A program made the translations under genes and the position numbers. The notes under the pieces are model-generated. The model saw only the letters and a list, made by a program, of their open reading frames with translations. It was not told where the DNA came from and ran no database searches. From Haemonchus contortus (taxonomy: Eukaryota > Nematoda > Chromadorea > Rhabditida > Trichostrongylidae), in NCBI GenBank assembly GCA_000469685.2, contig LS997562.1, forward strand, positions 982,501 through 1,046,500: a DNA stretch of 64,000 bases, read 5' to 3'. Below, in pieces: positions 43,201 to 52,356 of this stretch; position 1 is the stretch's first letter, and every line of letters starts with the position of its first letter.

Positions 43201-45667
43201 TGTTCGGTACCGAGGTGTACCGCAAGAAGGCATTGGTCATGTAACTTTGTTCCCAGAATCGTTTAGCAGATTTGGAACAGATTTGAGACCAGCGTCGAAA
43301 CAACCCAAGGCTTTATACATCTTATCTTGAATGGCCACTCACTACGACCAAGTATCAATCCTCTGTCGGACAGGGAAGAGGAAAGGATTCTAAATTACAT
43401 GATACTTGATCTGGCGAGACCAGAAAGTTCAAAATGGTGGTGAGGATTAGGTCAACAAACCAGACCGAGGAGACCCACGTCCTGTGGACGGAGCTTTCTC
43501 AAAATGGGCAGTACTTTTTAGATGTATTCATAACTCGATTCAATTAAGGCGCAGAAGCCAGGAAAAAAGATAAAAAGAGTGAGCAGGGCCTTATGCGTGC
43601 TGGGCGTCCGTAAGCTTAGCGAAGCCCCGCCCACGATGGGCGGGGCAAGCGTTGAGACGTAAGCCACTTTTCAAGAATGAATGCTGGAAAAAAGCGGTTG
43701 TGGTAATGGAACAGATGTGCCCAAATATTCGAAGTGGGCGGGGTTTAGACAAAAATTTATAACTCTATTCAGAGACTTTCTGGGATGCGGCAAAATGGTG
43801 GTGTTAATGTGTAAAAGAACAAATGTGGTCAAATCCCAGAAGTGGGCGGGGTTGGCACTAAAGTGGGCGGGGCATAGACAAAAATTTATAACTCTATTTA
43901 CTAACGTTGTGGAATTCGGGAAAAAAGTGGTAGGATGTAGTAGAACAAATGTGGGTGGATTCCACAAGAGGGCGGGATTGGCACTAAAGTGGGCTTCATC
44001 AAAACTACTAAGTCTCTTCAGATGCGTTTTAGAACGAGGGAAAAAGGTGTCTGGAGGTAATAAAAGTAATGTGGTTCGAAGTCTGAAGTCTATGGTGTTT
44101 GCAAAGAAGGGAGCGGGGCTGAAACTGAAAATTTATACACCTGTCCTTCACACTAACCCTGACCACATAGGTGTACAACTAGGGGATACCACTTAACTCT
44201 TCAAAAGAATTCAAGGTCCCTACATCTACTCAAACGGGCTTTCCTTTCGAATTTAGTGTTCATGGCCACGCACAGCCCCGTTTCACATCCCAAAAAATGA
44301 TGGCCGCTACAGAAGTGTCAAGGAAGAGGCTCAGATGATAAAGGTCTACAATGAAAATCGAAACATGTGATTCCGTCCCTCATGGCTAGAGCCCCTAGCG
44401 CACGCTACAGCGTGCGTAGTCGCCTGGTTTCGTAGAAGACGTATGGTTTGTTACAAACATCTATCTCGAAATATGTACGTGTTTACGCTTCCAGCGTTAC
44501 AATGCGAATCAATACTAGGTGCAGAAGATGTAAAATTCATTTTTGCGTTGACAGAAAACGCACAAAAATGTGATTTTCAGCAGGATCGTACTTCTTGTAG
44601 TGCAGAAAAGTAGCGTGCAGAATAGTGTTTTTCTCAACGCATTTTGTGTATAATATTATTTGGAAGATTCATCAATGAAAAAAAAACTAAGAAAAATAAG
44701 TAATCGAGTAAAGGAACCAATGAGAGCCGTTGAGCCGCGCCATGGGTGTCCGTTATGAATGGTGCAGCCTCTGCAATGCAGTGAAAACTCTTTTGCTTTT
44801 GGTGTGACACACAACCAATACAATCTGTAGCAGTTGTTACGACCTATCTGATTGTAAGCCGTTTTTTCGCCCTGACAACGCCACATAGGGCGTGCGAGAG
44901 GAACTCACATCAATCTTAGGGTGATATCTCAAAAGCCATGCTCTTTGTGAACTGTATCTGTGAAGTCGACAGTTAGCTACCCTTCCTATTCTGGAATATC
45001 ATTCTGTTGGCCATATTATACCTCACTTCCACCCACCTTTTTCACGGCTTTTCGTTAGTACCAGGCATTTTCGAAATTCTTCTGCTTTAAGGTCGACTGG
45101 TTGGCTGAAAAAATGAAGGAGGCGAATTTCACAGTTTCGTCCATGCATGGTGACATGGAACAGAAGGAGCGTGAACAAATCATGAAGGTAAACACATTTT
45201 AGTTGTATTTTTCTTGATTACACTTGCTTTCTTGTATCGTATGCACTCAATGATGCTCCAGGAATTCCGAGCTGGAAACAGTCGAGTATTGATTTCGACT
45301 GATGTATGGGCACGTGGCCTTGACGTCCCTCAAGTCTCCCTTGTAAGATATCTTTATGCAATTTGAATTCGATTTCACTTGTTATGGTTATTTTTTGTCA
45401 ATCTTACAACTTGAGGTAATCAATTATGACCTTCCCAATAATCGTGAGCTGTATATTCATCGTATTGGTCGCTCGGGCCGTTTCGGAAGAAAGGTTGGCG
45501 CAGTCGATGCAGTGAAATTTCATAGGATGGAATGAATCTTTAACACTTTTCAGGGTGTAGCTATCAATTTTGTGAAGCACGATGATGTACGTATTCTTCG
45601 CGATATAGAACAGTACTATTCAACGCAGATTGATGAAATGCCGATGAATATTGCGGACATGATCTAA
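31282..45667 (+). CDS. eIF4A-III DEAD-box RNA helicase (exon junction complex core)
   Basis: ATP-dependent RNA clamp of the exon junction complex, nuclear and mRNA-bound. Exons: 31282-31397, 31548-31663, 31716-31834, 39723-39827, 39943-40104, 40168-40287, 40399-40506, 45092-45187, 45262-45342, 45416-45493, 45554-45667. Phases join into 404 residues (human eIF4A3 is 411). Motifs: Q motif '[13 protein letters not shown]'; Walker A AQSGTGKT (75-82); PTRELA (107-112); GG (135-136); TPGR (156-159); DEAD (180-183); SAT (211-213); '[11 protein letters not shown]'; HRIGRSGR (356-363). It ends '...[13 protein letters not shown]', typical of eIF4A3 rather than eIF4A1/2. The start follows an acceptor by 21 nt. 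Introns 3 (7.9 kb) and 7 (4.6 kb) are swollen by repeats; the other introns are short (51-150 bp). Confidence 0.96.
32050..32562 (-). mobile_element. Helitron 5' fragment in eIF4A3 intron 3
   Basis: On the minus strand the 5' end reads TCCTACCATTATTATAACTC, starting at 32562 and preceded by A, followed by GCTAAG and a short (TG)n tract. Further in (32060-32200) lies one diverged 145-bp unit. A GC-rich TCG-repetitive stretch (32220-32310, CGACCGGTCGCG-like) lies between. No 3' CTRR end was found, so it is a truncated copy. Confidence 0.6.
32690..33870 (+). pseudogene. RTE-type reverse transcriptase relic (second RTE lineage)
   Basis: Plus-strand fragments read '[18 protein letters not shown]', '[19 protein letters not shown]', '[19 protein letters not shown]', then '[18 protein letters not shown]', '[16 protein letters not shown]', '[20 protein letters not shown]' and '[14 protein letters not shown]'. 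These match the RT and C-terminal order of hookworm RTE elements distinct from the one at 16.9-19 kb. The central palm region is missing and the frame shifts often. It lies sense within helicase intron 3. Confidence 0.75.
33990..34500 (+). pseudogene. Mariner transposase relic (forward strand)
   Basis: Forward translation gives a stop-broken match to the mariner N-terminal/core junction, then '[20 protein letters not shown]', the region holding the first catalytic Asp (usually TGDEKW). Later parts of the transposase are not recognisable. It is a different copy from the one at 34810-35712. Confidence 0.65.
34812..35711 (-). mobile_element. Mariner element with TIRs and TA flanks, internally deleted
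   Basis: The left end TTAGGTGTGTGCATTAATTT and the right end, its complement (AAATTAATGCACGCACCTAA), match over about 26 bp (to TTTCCGCCG). TA borders both ends, the mariner target duplication. The element is about 900 bp versus about 1.3 kb for intact mariners, so part of the transposase is lost. Confidence 0.85.
34888..35540 (-). pseudogene. Mariner transposase, C-terminal half
   Basis: The minus-strand ORF at 35259-34888 contains '[20 protein letters not shown]' (third catalytic region; intact copies read SPDLAPSDYHLF), '[17 protein letters not shown]' and the ending '[17 protein letters not shown]'. Upstream fragments up to about 35540 resemble the middle of the protein ('APRKLLLTA' for SPGETVTA). 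The DNARP block is degraded ('STTNMPDPL'). Not functional. Confidence 0.8.
35740..37700 (+). repeat. Two tandem ~1.3-kb repeat units containing Helitron-like minisatellite
   Basis: The segment 36036-36360 (GTAATTGACCGAT and GCGATCAATAATGGCAACCG region) recurs at 37341-37620 with the same order, about 1.3 kb apart. Between and before them lie diverged 145-bp units (35750-35920, 36410-36660, 36950-37270). A Helitron-type end, GAGCGTAGCCCAACTGG before T, is at 36719-36735. This suggests head-to-tail Helitron copies or a tandem duplication within helicase intron 3. Confidence 0.65.
37720..39720. other. eIF4A3 intron 3, right part: no feature identified
   Basis: AT-rich, with short ORFs lacking recognisable motifs. 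It may contain decayed transposon DNA, but nothing can be named with support. Confidence 0.35.
40595..41259. mobile_element. TTAA-flanked MITE in eIF4A3 intron 7
   Basis: Left end AGGCACCGTTCACGATAAAA and right end TTGTCGTGAACGATGCCT are inverted repeats. TTAA occurs on both sides (40591-40594 and 41260-41263). Its interior (40810-41190) is a close relative of 59990-60390. The same termini bound the longer element at 5161-6199. Non-coding. Confidence 0.82.
41590..42320 (-). pseudogene. Tc1-like transposase relic (N-terminal half) in eIF4A3 intron 7
   Basis: Minus-strand reading around 41830-41640 gives '[19 protein letters not shown]' and '[15 protein letters not shown]', matching the second helix-turn-helix of Tc1-like transposases. 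The preceding part and the outer region (42060-42230) align with the right half of the 52357-53927 element. The catalytic half is absent. Confidence 0.65.
42330..43600. other. eIF4A3 intron 7, middle part: no feature identified
   Basis: No coding motif or clear repeat was recognised, apart from probable unrecognised interspersed repeats. Confidence 0.35.
43615..44140 (+). repeat. G-rich minisatellite (GTGGGCGGGG units) with short hairpin
   Basis: About 120-150-bp units contain AAGTGGGCGGGG, then AGACAAAAATTTATAACTCT, seen near 43735, 43855 and 43975, with a diverged unit near 44110. A perfect GCCCCGCCCA / TGGGCGGGGC hairpin is at 43623-43647. The ATTTATAACTCT segment resembles the ATTCATAACTCC part of the Helitron minisatellite. 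A 171-codon ORF (43681-44196) crosses the array; its repetitive '[12 protein letters not shown]' translation is best explained as open by repetition rather than as a gene. Confidence 0.75.
44200..45085. other. eIF4A3 intron 7, right part: no feature identified
   Basis: Contains a small GCGCACGCTACAGCGTGCG hairpin (44398-44416). Nothing else recognised. Confidence 0.4.
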
Positions 45668-46120
45668 TTTGGTCTTTGTATTATTGCGGCCCTATTGCGC
45701 CTGTTGTATATGACTCATCTACATCAAGTACAGTGTTTCTAACCCTTTGTTTTCTATCTTACTATCCGTTCTATAACGTCTCAGTGTTGTATTCACGCTA
45801 ATGTACGTGGCGTTGTGTTTCCTTGCCCCTCGTAGGAAACTTCGGTAGTTAGCGCGTGTATTGATTGCCTGCCAAGAGAACTTGCTCTTTAAGTTTATGG
45901 CGCGCTAACTGCTATCTCGTTACTTTGCTGTCACCCAACCAACCATTTAAGGTATACCTTCTCTGTTTAACTTCCCTACCACTACGAATCATCTATTTGC
46001 TGTTCCACGTATAAATGTTAAGTGTTTTTTGGCTGTTGCGTAGACAGTTTGTTGGATGTCAATAATGTAATGGACGATGGCTTTTTCTTCCGTAGGAATG
46101 GTTGGGTAGCCTGTTGCCAC
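45668..46120. other. Downstream region of eIF4A3
   Basis: Presumed 3' UTR and intergenic DNA. No AATAAA was seen close to the stop. An inverted pair GTTAGCGCG / CGCGCTAAC lies at 45848-45856 and 45901-45909. Confidence 0.4.
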
Positions 46121-46128
46121 ATACGTTG

Positions 46129-46266
46129 GCTGCTTTCAGAGTTCAACGGCCGACCGACCAATGGCGCCGGCTGGCCACGTTCTGACAATGCTGGTGTTCT
46201 GCGTTGTCAACACGTGGCCAGCGCCGCCGTCGGTCGATCGGTCGTCGGTTTCGACGTTGAAGGCTG
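46129..46266. mobile_element. GC-rich hairpin MITE (138 bp)
   Basis: The left end GGCTGCTTTCAGAGTTCAAC pairs imperfectly with the right end GACGTTGAAGGCTGATAG. Subterminal CGGCCGACCGACC.ATGGCGCCGGCTGGCC on the left folds against GGCCAGCGCCGCCGTCGGTCG on the right. It matches the GGCTGCTTTCA family. Confidence 0.7.
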
Positions 46267-46394
46267 ATAGAGCGAGAGAAATTTTGGGTTGACAACATTC
46301 CAGTAACCATATGGCGGTAGCAGTCTGCAGTTGCGTACGAGGAATAAAAGAAGGAAAGCTCCATATAAAGATGGGTGGACAATCAACGCTGAAA

Positions 46395-46490
46395 AAAGTG
46401 TGAAAAGCTTACGGGGAGCGAAACTATTCATATGAAATCCCATACGAATCACTCTAGTATGTCTACGAACTTGGATAAAGGTAAGCATAA
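46395..46490 (+). repeat. Dispersed direct repeat, copy 1
   Basis: Contains ACGGGGAGCGAAACTATTCA and later GTCTACGAACTTGGATAAAG. The same order recurs at 48232-48308. Function unknown. Confidence 0.6.
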
Positions 46491-46799
46491 CTAACAGAAC
46501 GTAACTAAGCGTAACTTCGAATTCCACGTATGCTGAATATTGGGAAAGACCAGCAAAAAACATTTTGAGGCCATTCGTTGTCAATGTCAGGGTCTTATGC
46601 TTTCTTTGACGAGGCTAGCAGGGCTTCACAATGATGACCATGTGTGTCGGCATCTTGATTAAGTATTTTAATTAATATTTTAAATGCGATTTTATGGAAA
46701 TGACATTGATGATGATAATATCAAATGTGCAATATATGCTCATGTATTATAGTTGAAGGCAAAACTCGATACAAACATGCAAATAAAGAAACATCCTTA

Positions 46800-47595
46800 C
46801 TAGCGCTCGAGTCTGACTCTCTGTACATCTGTCCGTTTGCACGGAAATTCATTACTCCTGTCCTCGTAGACCTAGAACGTTCAAATTTGGTAGGAGCACA
46901 GGCGACGGTGGGAACACGAAGTGGGGGCGGCGGGACCGAACTCCGCCCACAACGGGCGAGGTTTGCGCGAAGTAAATGTTGGAGTGGTAAAATCATAACT
47001 CCTTTCCCCGTGGACCTAGAGCGTTCAAATATGATGAGAGTACAAGAGGCAGGATGGAAACACTCATTGTAGATGACAGAATCAGACCCCGCCCACAGGA
47101 GGCAGGGCTTGCGCGAGAAATCATAGCTCCTGTTCCCGTGAACCTAGAACGTTCAAATTTGATAAGCATACAGGTAACATGATAGGAATACTGATGATAG
47201 GTGGTAGGAAGACATGTGACATGTGAGATGTGACGGGATCGATCTGATAACAAATGATAAGAGCTGATAAGTAGCCCAAAAAAGCAAGACCCATTCACGA
47301 AATGGAACCCCGACGGAGAAATTAGTTTGGTGCTGAGGGTATATAATCTTTGTTCTTTGTATATTTCACTAGATAAGGCGGGATGCTATAGTAGGGTGAC
47401 AAAAAGTTTGTATAAGCGCAATGATCTATTATGACCACTACCCAGCAAGGTTTGCGACTCAGTGAGGGATCACGGTTCCTATTTGCTTTTATTTTATTCG
47501 CTACAAAACTTATCCAACCGCAAATAATGTAGTAGTCACTGCTAATGATATATCCTTAGATGTTCATTGATAACATCCACCTATTCTTGCAGTCT
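46800..47595 (+). mobile_element. Partial Helitron of the 13-16 kb family
   Basis: Starts within the 5' minisatellite (TTCATTACTCCTGTCCTCGT) and has about three diverged 145-bp units to about 47200. It then follows the inner Helitron unique sequence in order: GACGGGATCG, GATAAG, GGGTGACAAAAAG, ACCACTACCCAGCAAGG (47433-47449), TTATCCAACCGC and a TTCATTGATAACAT segment (47562-47575). The 3' hairpin end is missing and the 5' terminus is replaced. This uninterrupted copy confirms the order of parts used to interpret the nested pair. Confidence 0.75.
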
Positions 47596-47599
47596 GCTT

Positions 47600-49330
47600 C
47601 TCCTTGAGATATACAGAGCACTGGGCCTTTTTTTAAGAAACTTTGCTCACAAAGATGGTGAGTAGCAATTGAATGAGCTTTTTTCACTTTTTTACAGAGT
47701 CGAGTTCTATGAGCCAATCATTAAATTAACTTCTATGTTAAGCGTTGCTTTTGACTACATAATCACAGCACCCCCCCCCCCCACCCCATTCCATATTCTC
47801 TTGCAGTACTTTGAAAGTATAAGAAGGGACATTCTCTTTTCGCTAATGTGTGTGGAAGGCTTGCAGACGATAGTTTGGAAGTTGAGGTAGTTTGCAGGAA
47901 AGGTGAGCGTTGTCCATAATGTGGCAATTTTTTTGTCAATTCGTTGATACTTCGATATTTAGACATTATTACGGTACCCATTTTATGTTCACATGTTTTT
48001 TGGCATTTTTTGTCTATTGTTTCCTTTACCCTTCCTAATATTTCAGAATGTAACAAAGTTTTTAGAAGTTTTCTCTCATAGAACCTATATTGGTTCAGCT
48101 GAGTGTTTCAGACAGCTCAACAGTCAACTAGTTGATGGAGGTGCGAAGTAATCTAAATTGAAACATTTTGAAGACATACTATTGACAAACGATCAAATTA
48201 TAGATTACAAGAAAATAAAAACTCTAAAAGAAGTTGGAAAAGCTTTCGGGGAGCGAAACTACTTATATGAAATCACTGTAGACGGTCTACGAAATTGATA
48301 AAAGTAAGCGTAGAGTTACTGTAGTTGTTATTAGTACGCATTTGCAGACTGTTACTGTTGTGGAAGTAAATAGCGTCTTTTTCTTCGATTTATGTAGTTA
48401 TTCTAGAAGTGCCTTGAATTTTTTCTTAATACCTGATGCTCTCGTATACTTTTGTTAAGTAGATGCTGCTATGCTTAAGGGTGGCCCTTACAGCATGGAG
48501 ATGGAAAGGGTTTCAGTTTTGAGCTCGTGATTTTTTGAATAGACCTTCCAAGTAAATGGCAATGATATCTGCATATCTGTTTTTAAATCTTGTCGTGTGA
48601 TTGATAGTCCATGGAGGGATCTCCGACAACTCTAATTGTAGCTTCTCATCAAATCTTTCTTTTTCTTTAACATTTTCCTGCTTACTGTACTATCCATTTT
48701 ATATGTGATGATGGAAATATAAAGAATCACACTTTTCTTCTGATCCGGGAAAAATACCAATTACTATGCTAATTTATGCATGTAATTTTGCCACTGTTTT
48801 GAAAGCTCGTGTAAATCTCTTTGGATATTCTCGGAGGCGGACTTCTCGGAAGCAGGAACAGATACTGCTGTTATTGGCGTCAGGCAATTTTTTCTGGAGC
48901 TATTGCCTTCATACTTATAGGGAACTAGAATTTGAAATCCCATCGCTGTCACTAATTTCACAGGGGGTGGAAAATTTTCGTGTTTAATGACGGGATCCAA
49001 AGAGTGGTGCGTTCGCACGGCACATATTTGCACCTACCGCCTATCCCTGATAGCAAACTAGAGACGTGGAATGGTGCTCTGTACTCGAAAGAGAGCTAGT
49101 TATCACTGCTTTTGTTACCAGATTGTGTGGTCTAAAATCTACATAAATTGTGTGAATCTTTTCTTATTGGTACATTGGATAATTGGAACTTATATTTCTT
49201 TTTTCCCTATATGGTTTCAATTTCTTTGCCTTCTACGACATGAGATGACAATGGTGAGAAAGGGGCTGTCATGTTTGAACAACAGCTCTTTCTGTGCTGT
49301 GTTCCTTACAATTCCTTCACATCAATGGAT
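47600..49330. other. No recognisable gene
   Basis: Contains a C tract (47769-47782) and copy 2 of the direct repeat (48232-48308). The remaining ORFs are short and unrecognised. The missing first exon(s) of the DHHC gene could lie anywhere in 45.7-54.7 kb. Confidence 0.4.
48232..48308 (+). repeat. Dispersed direct repeat, copy 2
   Basis: TTCGGGGAGCGAAACTACTT, then GTCTACGAAATTGATAAAAG, matching the copy at 46395-46490 in the same orientation. Confidence 0.6.
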
Positions 49331-49334
49331 AAGT

Positions 49335-49541
49335 GATATGTGATTGAGCTTTCATATAGTTTTGAACTTTGTGTACCACCCTGAAATTTTGAAGAAATAA
49401 AAAATGTGGACGCAATGCTCAATGATTTTATCATCAATGATATGTGATTGAGCTTTCATATAGTTTTGAACTTTGTGTACCACCCTGAAATTTTGAAGAA
49501 ATAAAAAATTTGGACGCAATGCTCAATGATTTTATCATCAC
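49335..49541 (+). repeat. 104-bp tandem duplication containing AATAAA
   Basis: GATATGTGATTGAGCTTTCA begins at 49335 and again at 49439. The two units differ at very few positions (for example AAAAATGTGG versus AAAAATTTGG). Each includes GAAGAAATAAAAAAT, a poly(A)-signal-like motif. The near identity suggests a recent event. Confidence 0.9.
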
Positions 49542-49544
49542 GGG

Positions 49545-50500
49545 TAGTCTCGTAGTCTCGTGAGTTGGGGCACGGTTCGATTGCTTGGTATGCAACGCTT
49601 TCTACTCATGTTTTGCATATTGCAGTATTTCGGGTACTCGGAACTTGTTACTTGATTGGAAGCACTAGCTCTTTGTAATTTGGGTGCAGGTTCAGCTTAC
49701 CTCGAGGTAGGATGCCGCGTAGCAATGTTTGCACTTATTTTTAATGTATTCTTTAATGATGTCATAGGCATTGGTATCCAAGCGTACGTTTATTATTTCA
49801 ACAATTTTGTTATACATATTTATTATGCACTCGAGTTGCCCCACCAGCTAATCATAATAGAAAAACATTTCAGAGCTAGAAAAAAAAAACAGAAAAGCCG
49901 TTACACATACTAGATACCGATATACATATAAATAGTAGTAATCCATTGTCGATGGAGCCCACTTATGAGCTACTAGAATACATCCGCTTAGAGTTATCTC
50001 TGAGGGAGTCCTTTTATCGAAGGACATGGAACACGCACGGTATCCGTTGTAGCTGTAATCACACCATCTTGATATTGCTTTTCACTTATCGTACTTCATA
50101 TATGCGAACATTGAGAAATTTAGTTACGCAAATTTAGTGACTTTTGAAACGTGGTGTAATAACTGATGACGTACTGAAACCATTGAAATGTGTTTGTTTT
50201 TGATCATTCGCTGACTCTCGTTTCGAAGTTTTTTTTATTGTTTCAAAGCCTTCTGATGCGGCTAATGTTTTTCGGTAGAGAGGCCACAACAAGAGAAGCG
50301 CCGAGCAAGATGAGGCATTAACGAGAGGTGGGCGCCAATATGACGGATAAGACGCACTGTTGTGGCCGTAAATGGTGTGTCGGCGATCCATGTGGAATCG
50401 TGTGCGCCGTTATAACGTGGTGAGAATTTACTCTGGGAAATTTGCACTGTTACACAAGGTAAAATAATATTCTGGTCAGATCAACTGAATTGAGAGTTTC
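49545..50500. other. No recognisable gene
   Basis: Short ORFs only, with no family similarity recognised. Confidence 0.35.
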
Positions 50501-50506
50501 GCACCA

Positions 50507-50559
50507 AAATAATTGTGCGTGGCTGCATACAATGTGTGCAGCTACGCACAATTATTTTA
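50507..50559. repeat. 22-bp stem hairpin
   Basis: AAAATAATTGTGCGTGGCTG plus CA pairs with the segment at 50538-50559 with a single G-T position, around a 9-nt loop. It could be a tiny MITE or an extruding hairpin. Confidence 0.8.
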
Positions 50560-50870
50560 GTACGAGTATTAAATATGTGTTTATGCGTACGTATGTGATA
50601 TAAGTATGTATGTAGGAAGAAAGTTCATAGATTTCTGTTTAGATCTGGAGCATTCAAACTCGAAGTGATTCAAATAATTAGGGTGGGGCATTGATGGATA
50701 GTGACAAGGGTCGATCAAAAGTGGCATGACTGGTGGAACCTTGACTTTCAAATATGCTGTTTATGTTAAGTTTGAGAAATTTTTGGTCAAAGGGTGTGTG
50801 AATGACAAGTGGTAAGGGCTGATAAGGAGCGCCGAAAAGAATGACTAAATTTATTGCAGCTGTGGCTATT
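50560..50870 (+). mobile_element. Diverged Helitron-like fragment
   Basis: TTCATAGATTTCTGTTTAGA, then GAGCATTCAAACTCG and a GGGTGGGGCATTGATGG block, resemble one 145-bp unit. GGTAAGGGCTGATAAGGAGC at 50811-50830 resembles the segment that follows the array in other copies. The ends are not defined. Confidence 0.5.
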
Positions 50871-51056
50871 CACATGAAATCTTTCTCCTTGTTTCCTCGA
50901 AAAGTTCCTCCCTGAACATTTCATTAACCACTTCTACAGCGCATTTCATAAGGATAAGTTCACCCTCAAATTTAGTGTTTACATGATAAGAAGCCAAGCA
51001 GATAAGTTTTAAGCAGTACTATCAGAAAAAAAATCATTAGTAACGACAAAAAACAT

Positions 51057-52050
51057 TTAGTAGCCAATGGGTCTTCCTTGTTCTAGCCCAATGTTGAATA
51101 GCCTACATGGCATACTCGAAACAAGGTTTCGAAAGGCCCCGCCGGAGTTTTCATTCTGAGATTCAATTACTGCCTGCTTGGGCTCGTCCGGGACTGACGG
51201 TTGTTCGCATAAATCTTTTTTACTATGATGCCCCCAGATCCTCCATCGTGTTCAGATCGGGGCTGCAAGCTGTCCATGCCAGAACTTCGAAATTCTGAGA
51301 AAGGAACCAGTCTTTCGTTAAATGACGAACGTGGATCGCAGCACTGTCCTGTTGAAAAACGTAGTTGAGACCACGTCGCCAGCTCAGAAATGGCAACAGT
51401 TGCCAATGTAAGGCTTCCTGAAAGCCTTACAGTCCATTTTGGGGGCCTTGAAAGCAAGCGACAGCCCGACATTTTTGCAGAAGGCACCCCTACCATTACG
51501 CTTCCTCCTCCAAAAGTGCGGCGACTAGAGTTGATCGGCTCTTTTTGTAAGTCTTGCCAGTAGTAGCTATAAACATCGAGGACTTCCAAATTGACTTTCT
51601 TTTCATCGAAAAATACGACCTGAACGAGAATATCGGACTGTATGGCTAATCGGTAATACAAGCTGACTTTCGTCCAATCTCATCCCAAATTCAACTTCGC
51701 AAATTCAATCGTGCCTTCCTGTGGTGGTTGGTGCCATCTTCATTGCTGCCCTGGAAATGCTGCTGCTCTTTTTCACGGCTCTCCACTCGTAGTTTTGGAC
51801 ACCGAGAGACCCAACTCCGATCGAACTTCGTTCAACGACAAGGTTTTGTCCGAATTAGTTTTTATCATTCTCCTCTCGTCGTTCGCGGTGGGCTTGCGCG
51901 GTCATCCCATCCTTGTGGGGCTCTGTAGTCTTCAAATACTTTTGAACGGAGCTGAGGGATCTCACGATTCTCCTCCTAATTGCCCTGTGTCACGAAAATT
52001 TTGATTTTGTGCTCTTTCTTTTAGAGAAAGATGACCTCCGCGAGGCAAAG
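51057..52050 (-). pseudogene. Tc1-like transposase, near full length but frameshifted
   Basis: Minus strand, in order: a second helix-turn-helix 'NEVRSELGLSVSKTT' near 51840; 'VVFFDEKKVNLEVLDVYSYY' near 51600 (first catalytic Asp, usually FSDE/FTDE); 'FGGGSVMV'; a 'QDSAAIHVRH'-like block near 51340 (second Asp region); 'DLWGIIVKKIYANNRQ' near 51220 (third catalytic region); and an end 'LVSSMPCRLFNIG...GRPIGY' with a stop at 51057. Frameshifts break it into pieces. TIRs were not located. It is separate from the family at 52357-53927. Confidence 0.78.
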
Positions 52051-52356
52051 TGCGTATTGCTTCCAAACATATTTGCGAACGTTCTCTTCTATAGAGATCC
52101 CTCGTGGTGCAAGTTCTGCTGCACTAGATTTCAAAACCTTCGCGCTGTCGGGGGTGATCTTATACTTACGAAACGGAGGAACAATAGGTAATAACCCATA
52201 TAAAAGTTAATATAAAACTTGAATAAACCGAAGCACGTATATGGGGGTTATAGATGGTGGTGAATCTAATGGTGGTGCCAGAAAGTAAGGTGCTCAGCTG
52301 CTTATCCTGTAAATACCAAATTCGAGGGTGATCTTATACTTATGAAACGCGTTGTA

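Noticed and set aside
43681..44196. 171-codon forward ORF, the longest single-exon ORF near the helicase
   Set aside because: It runs through a tandem minisatellite and its translation simply repeats the unit; no start context, domain or splice support.
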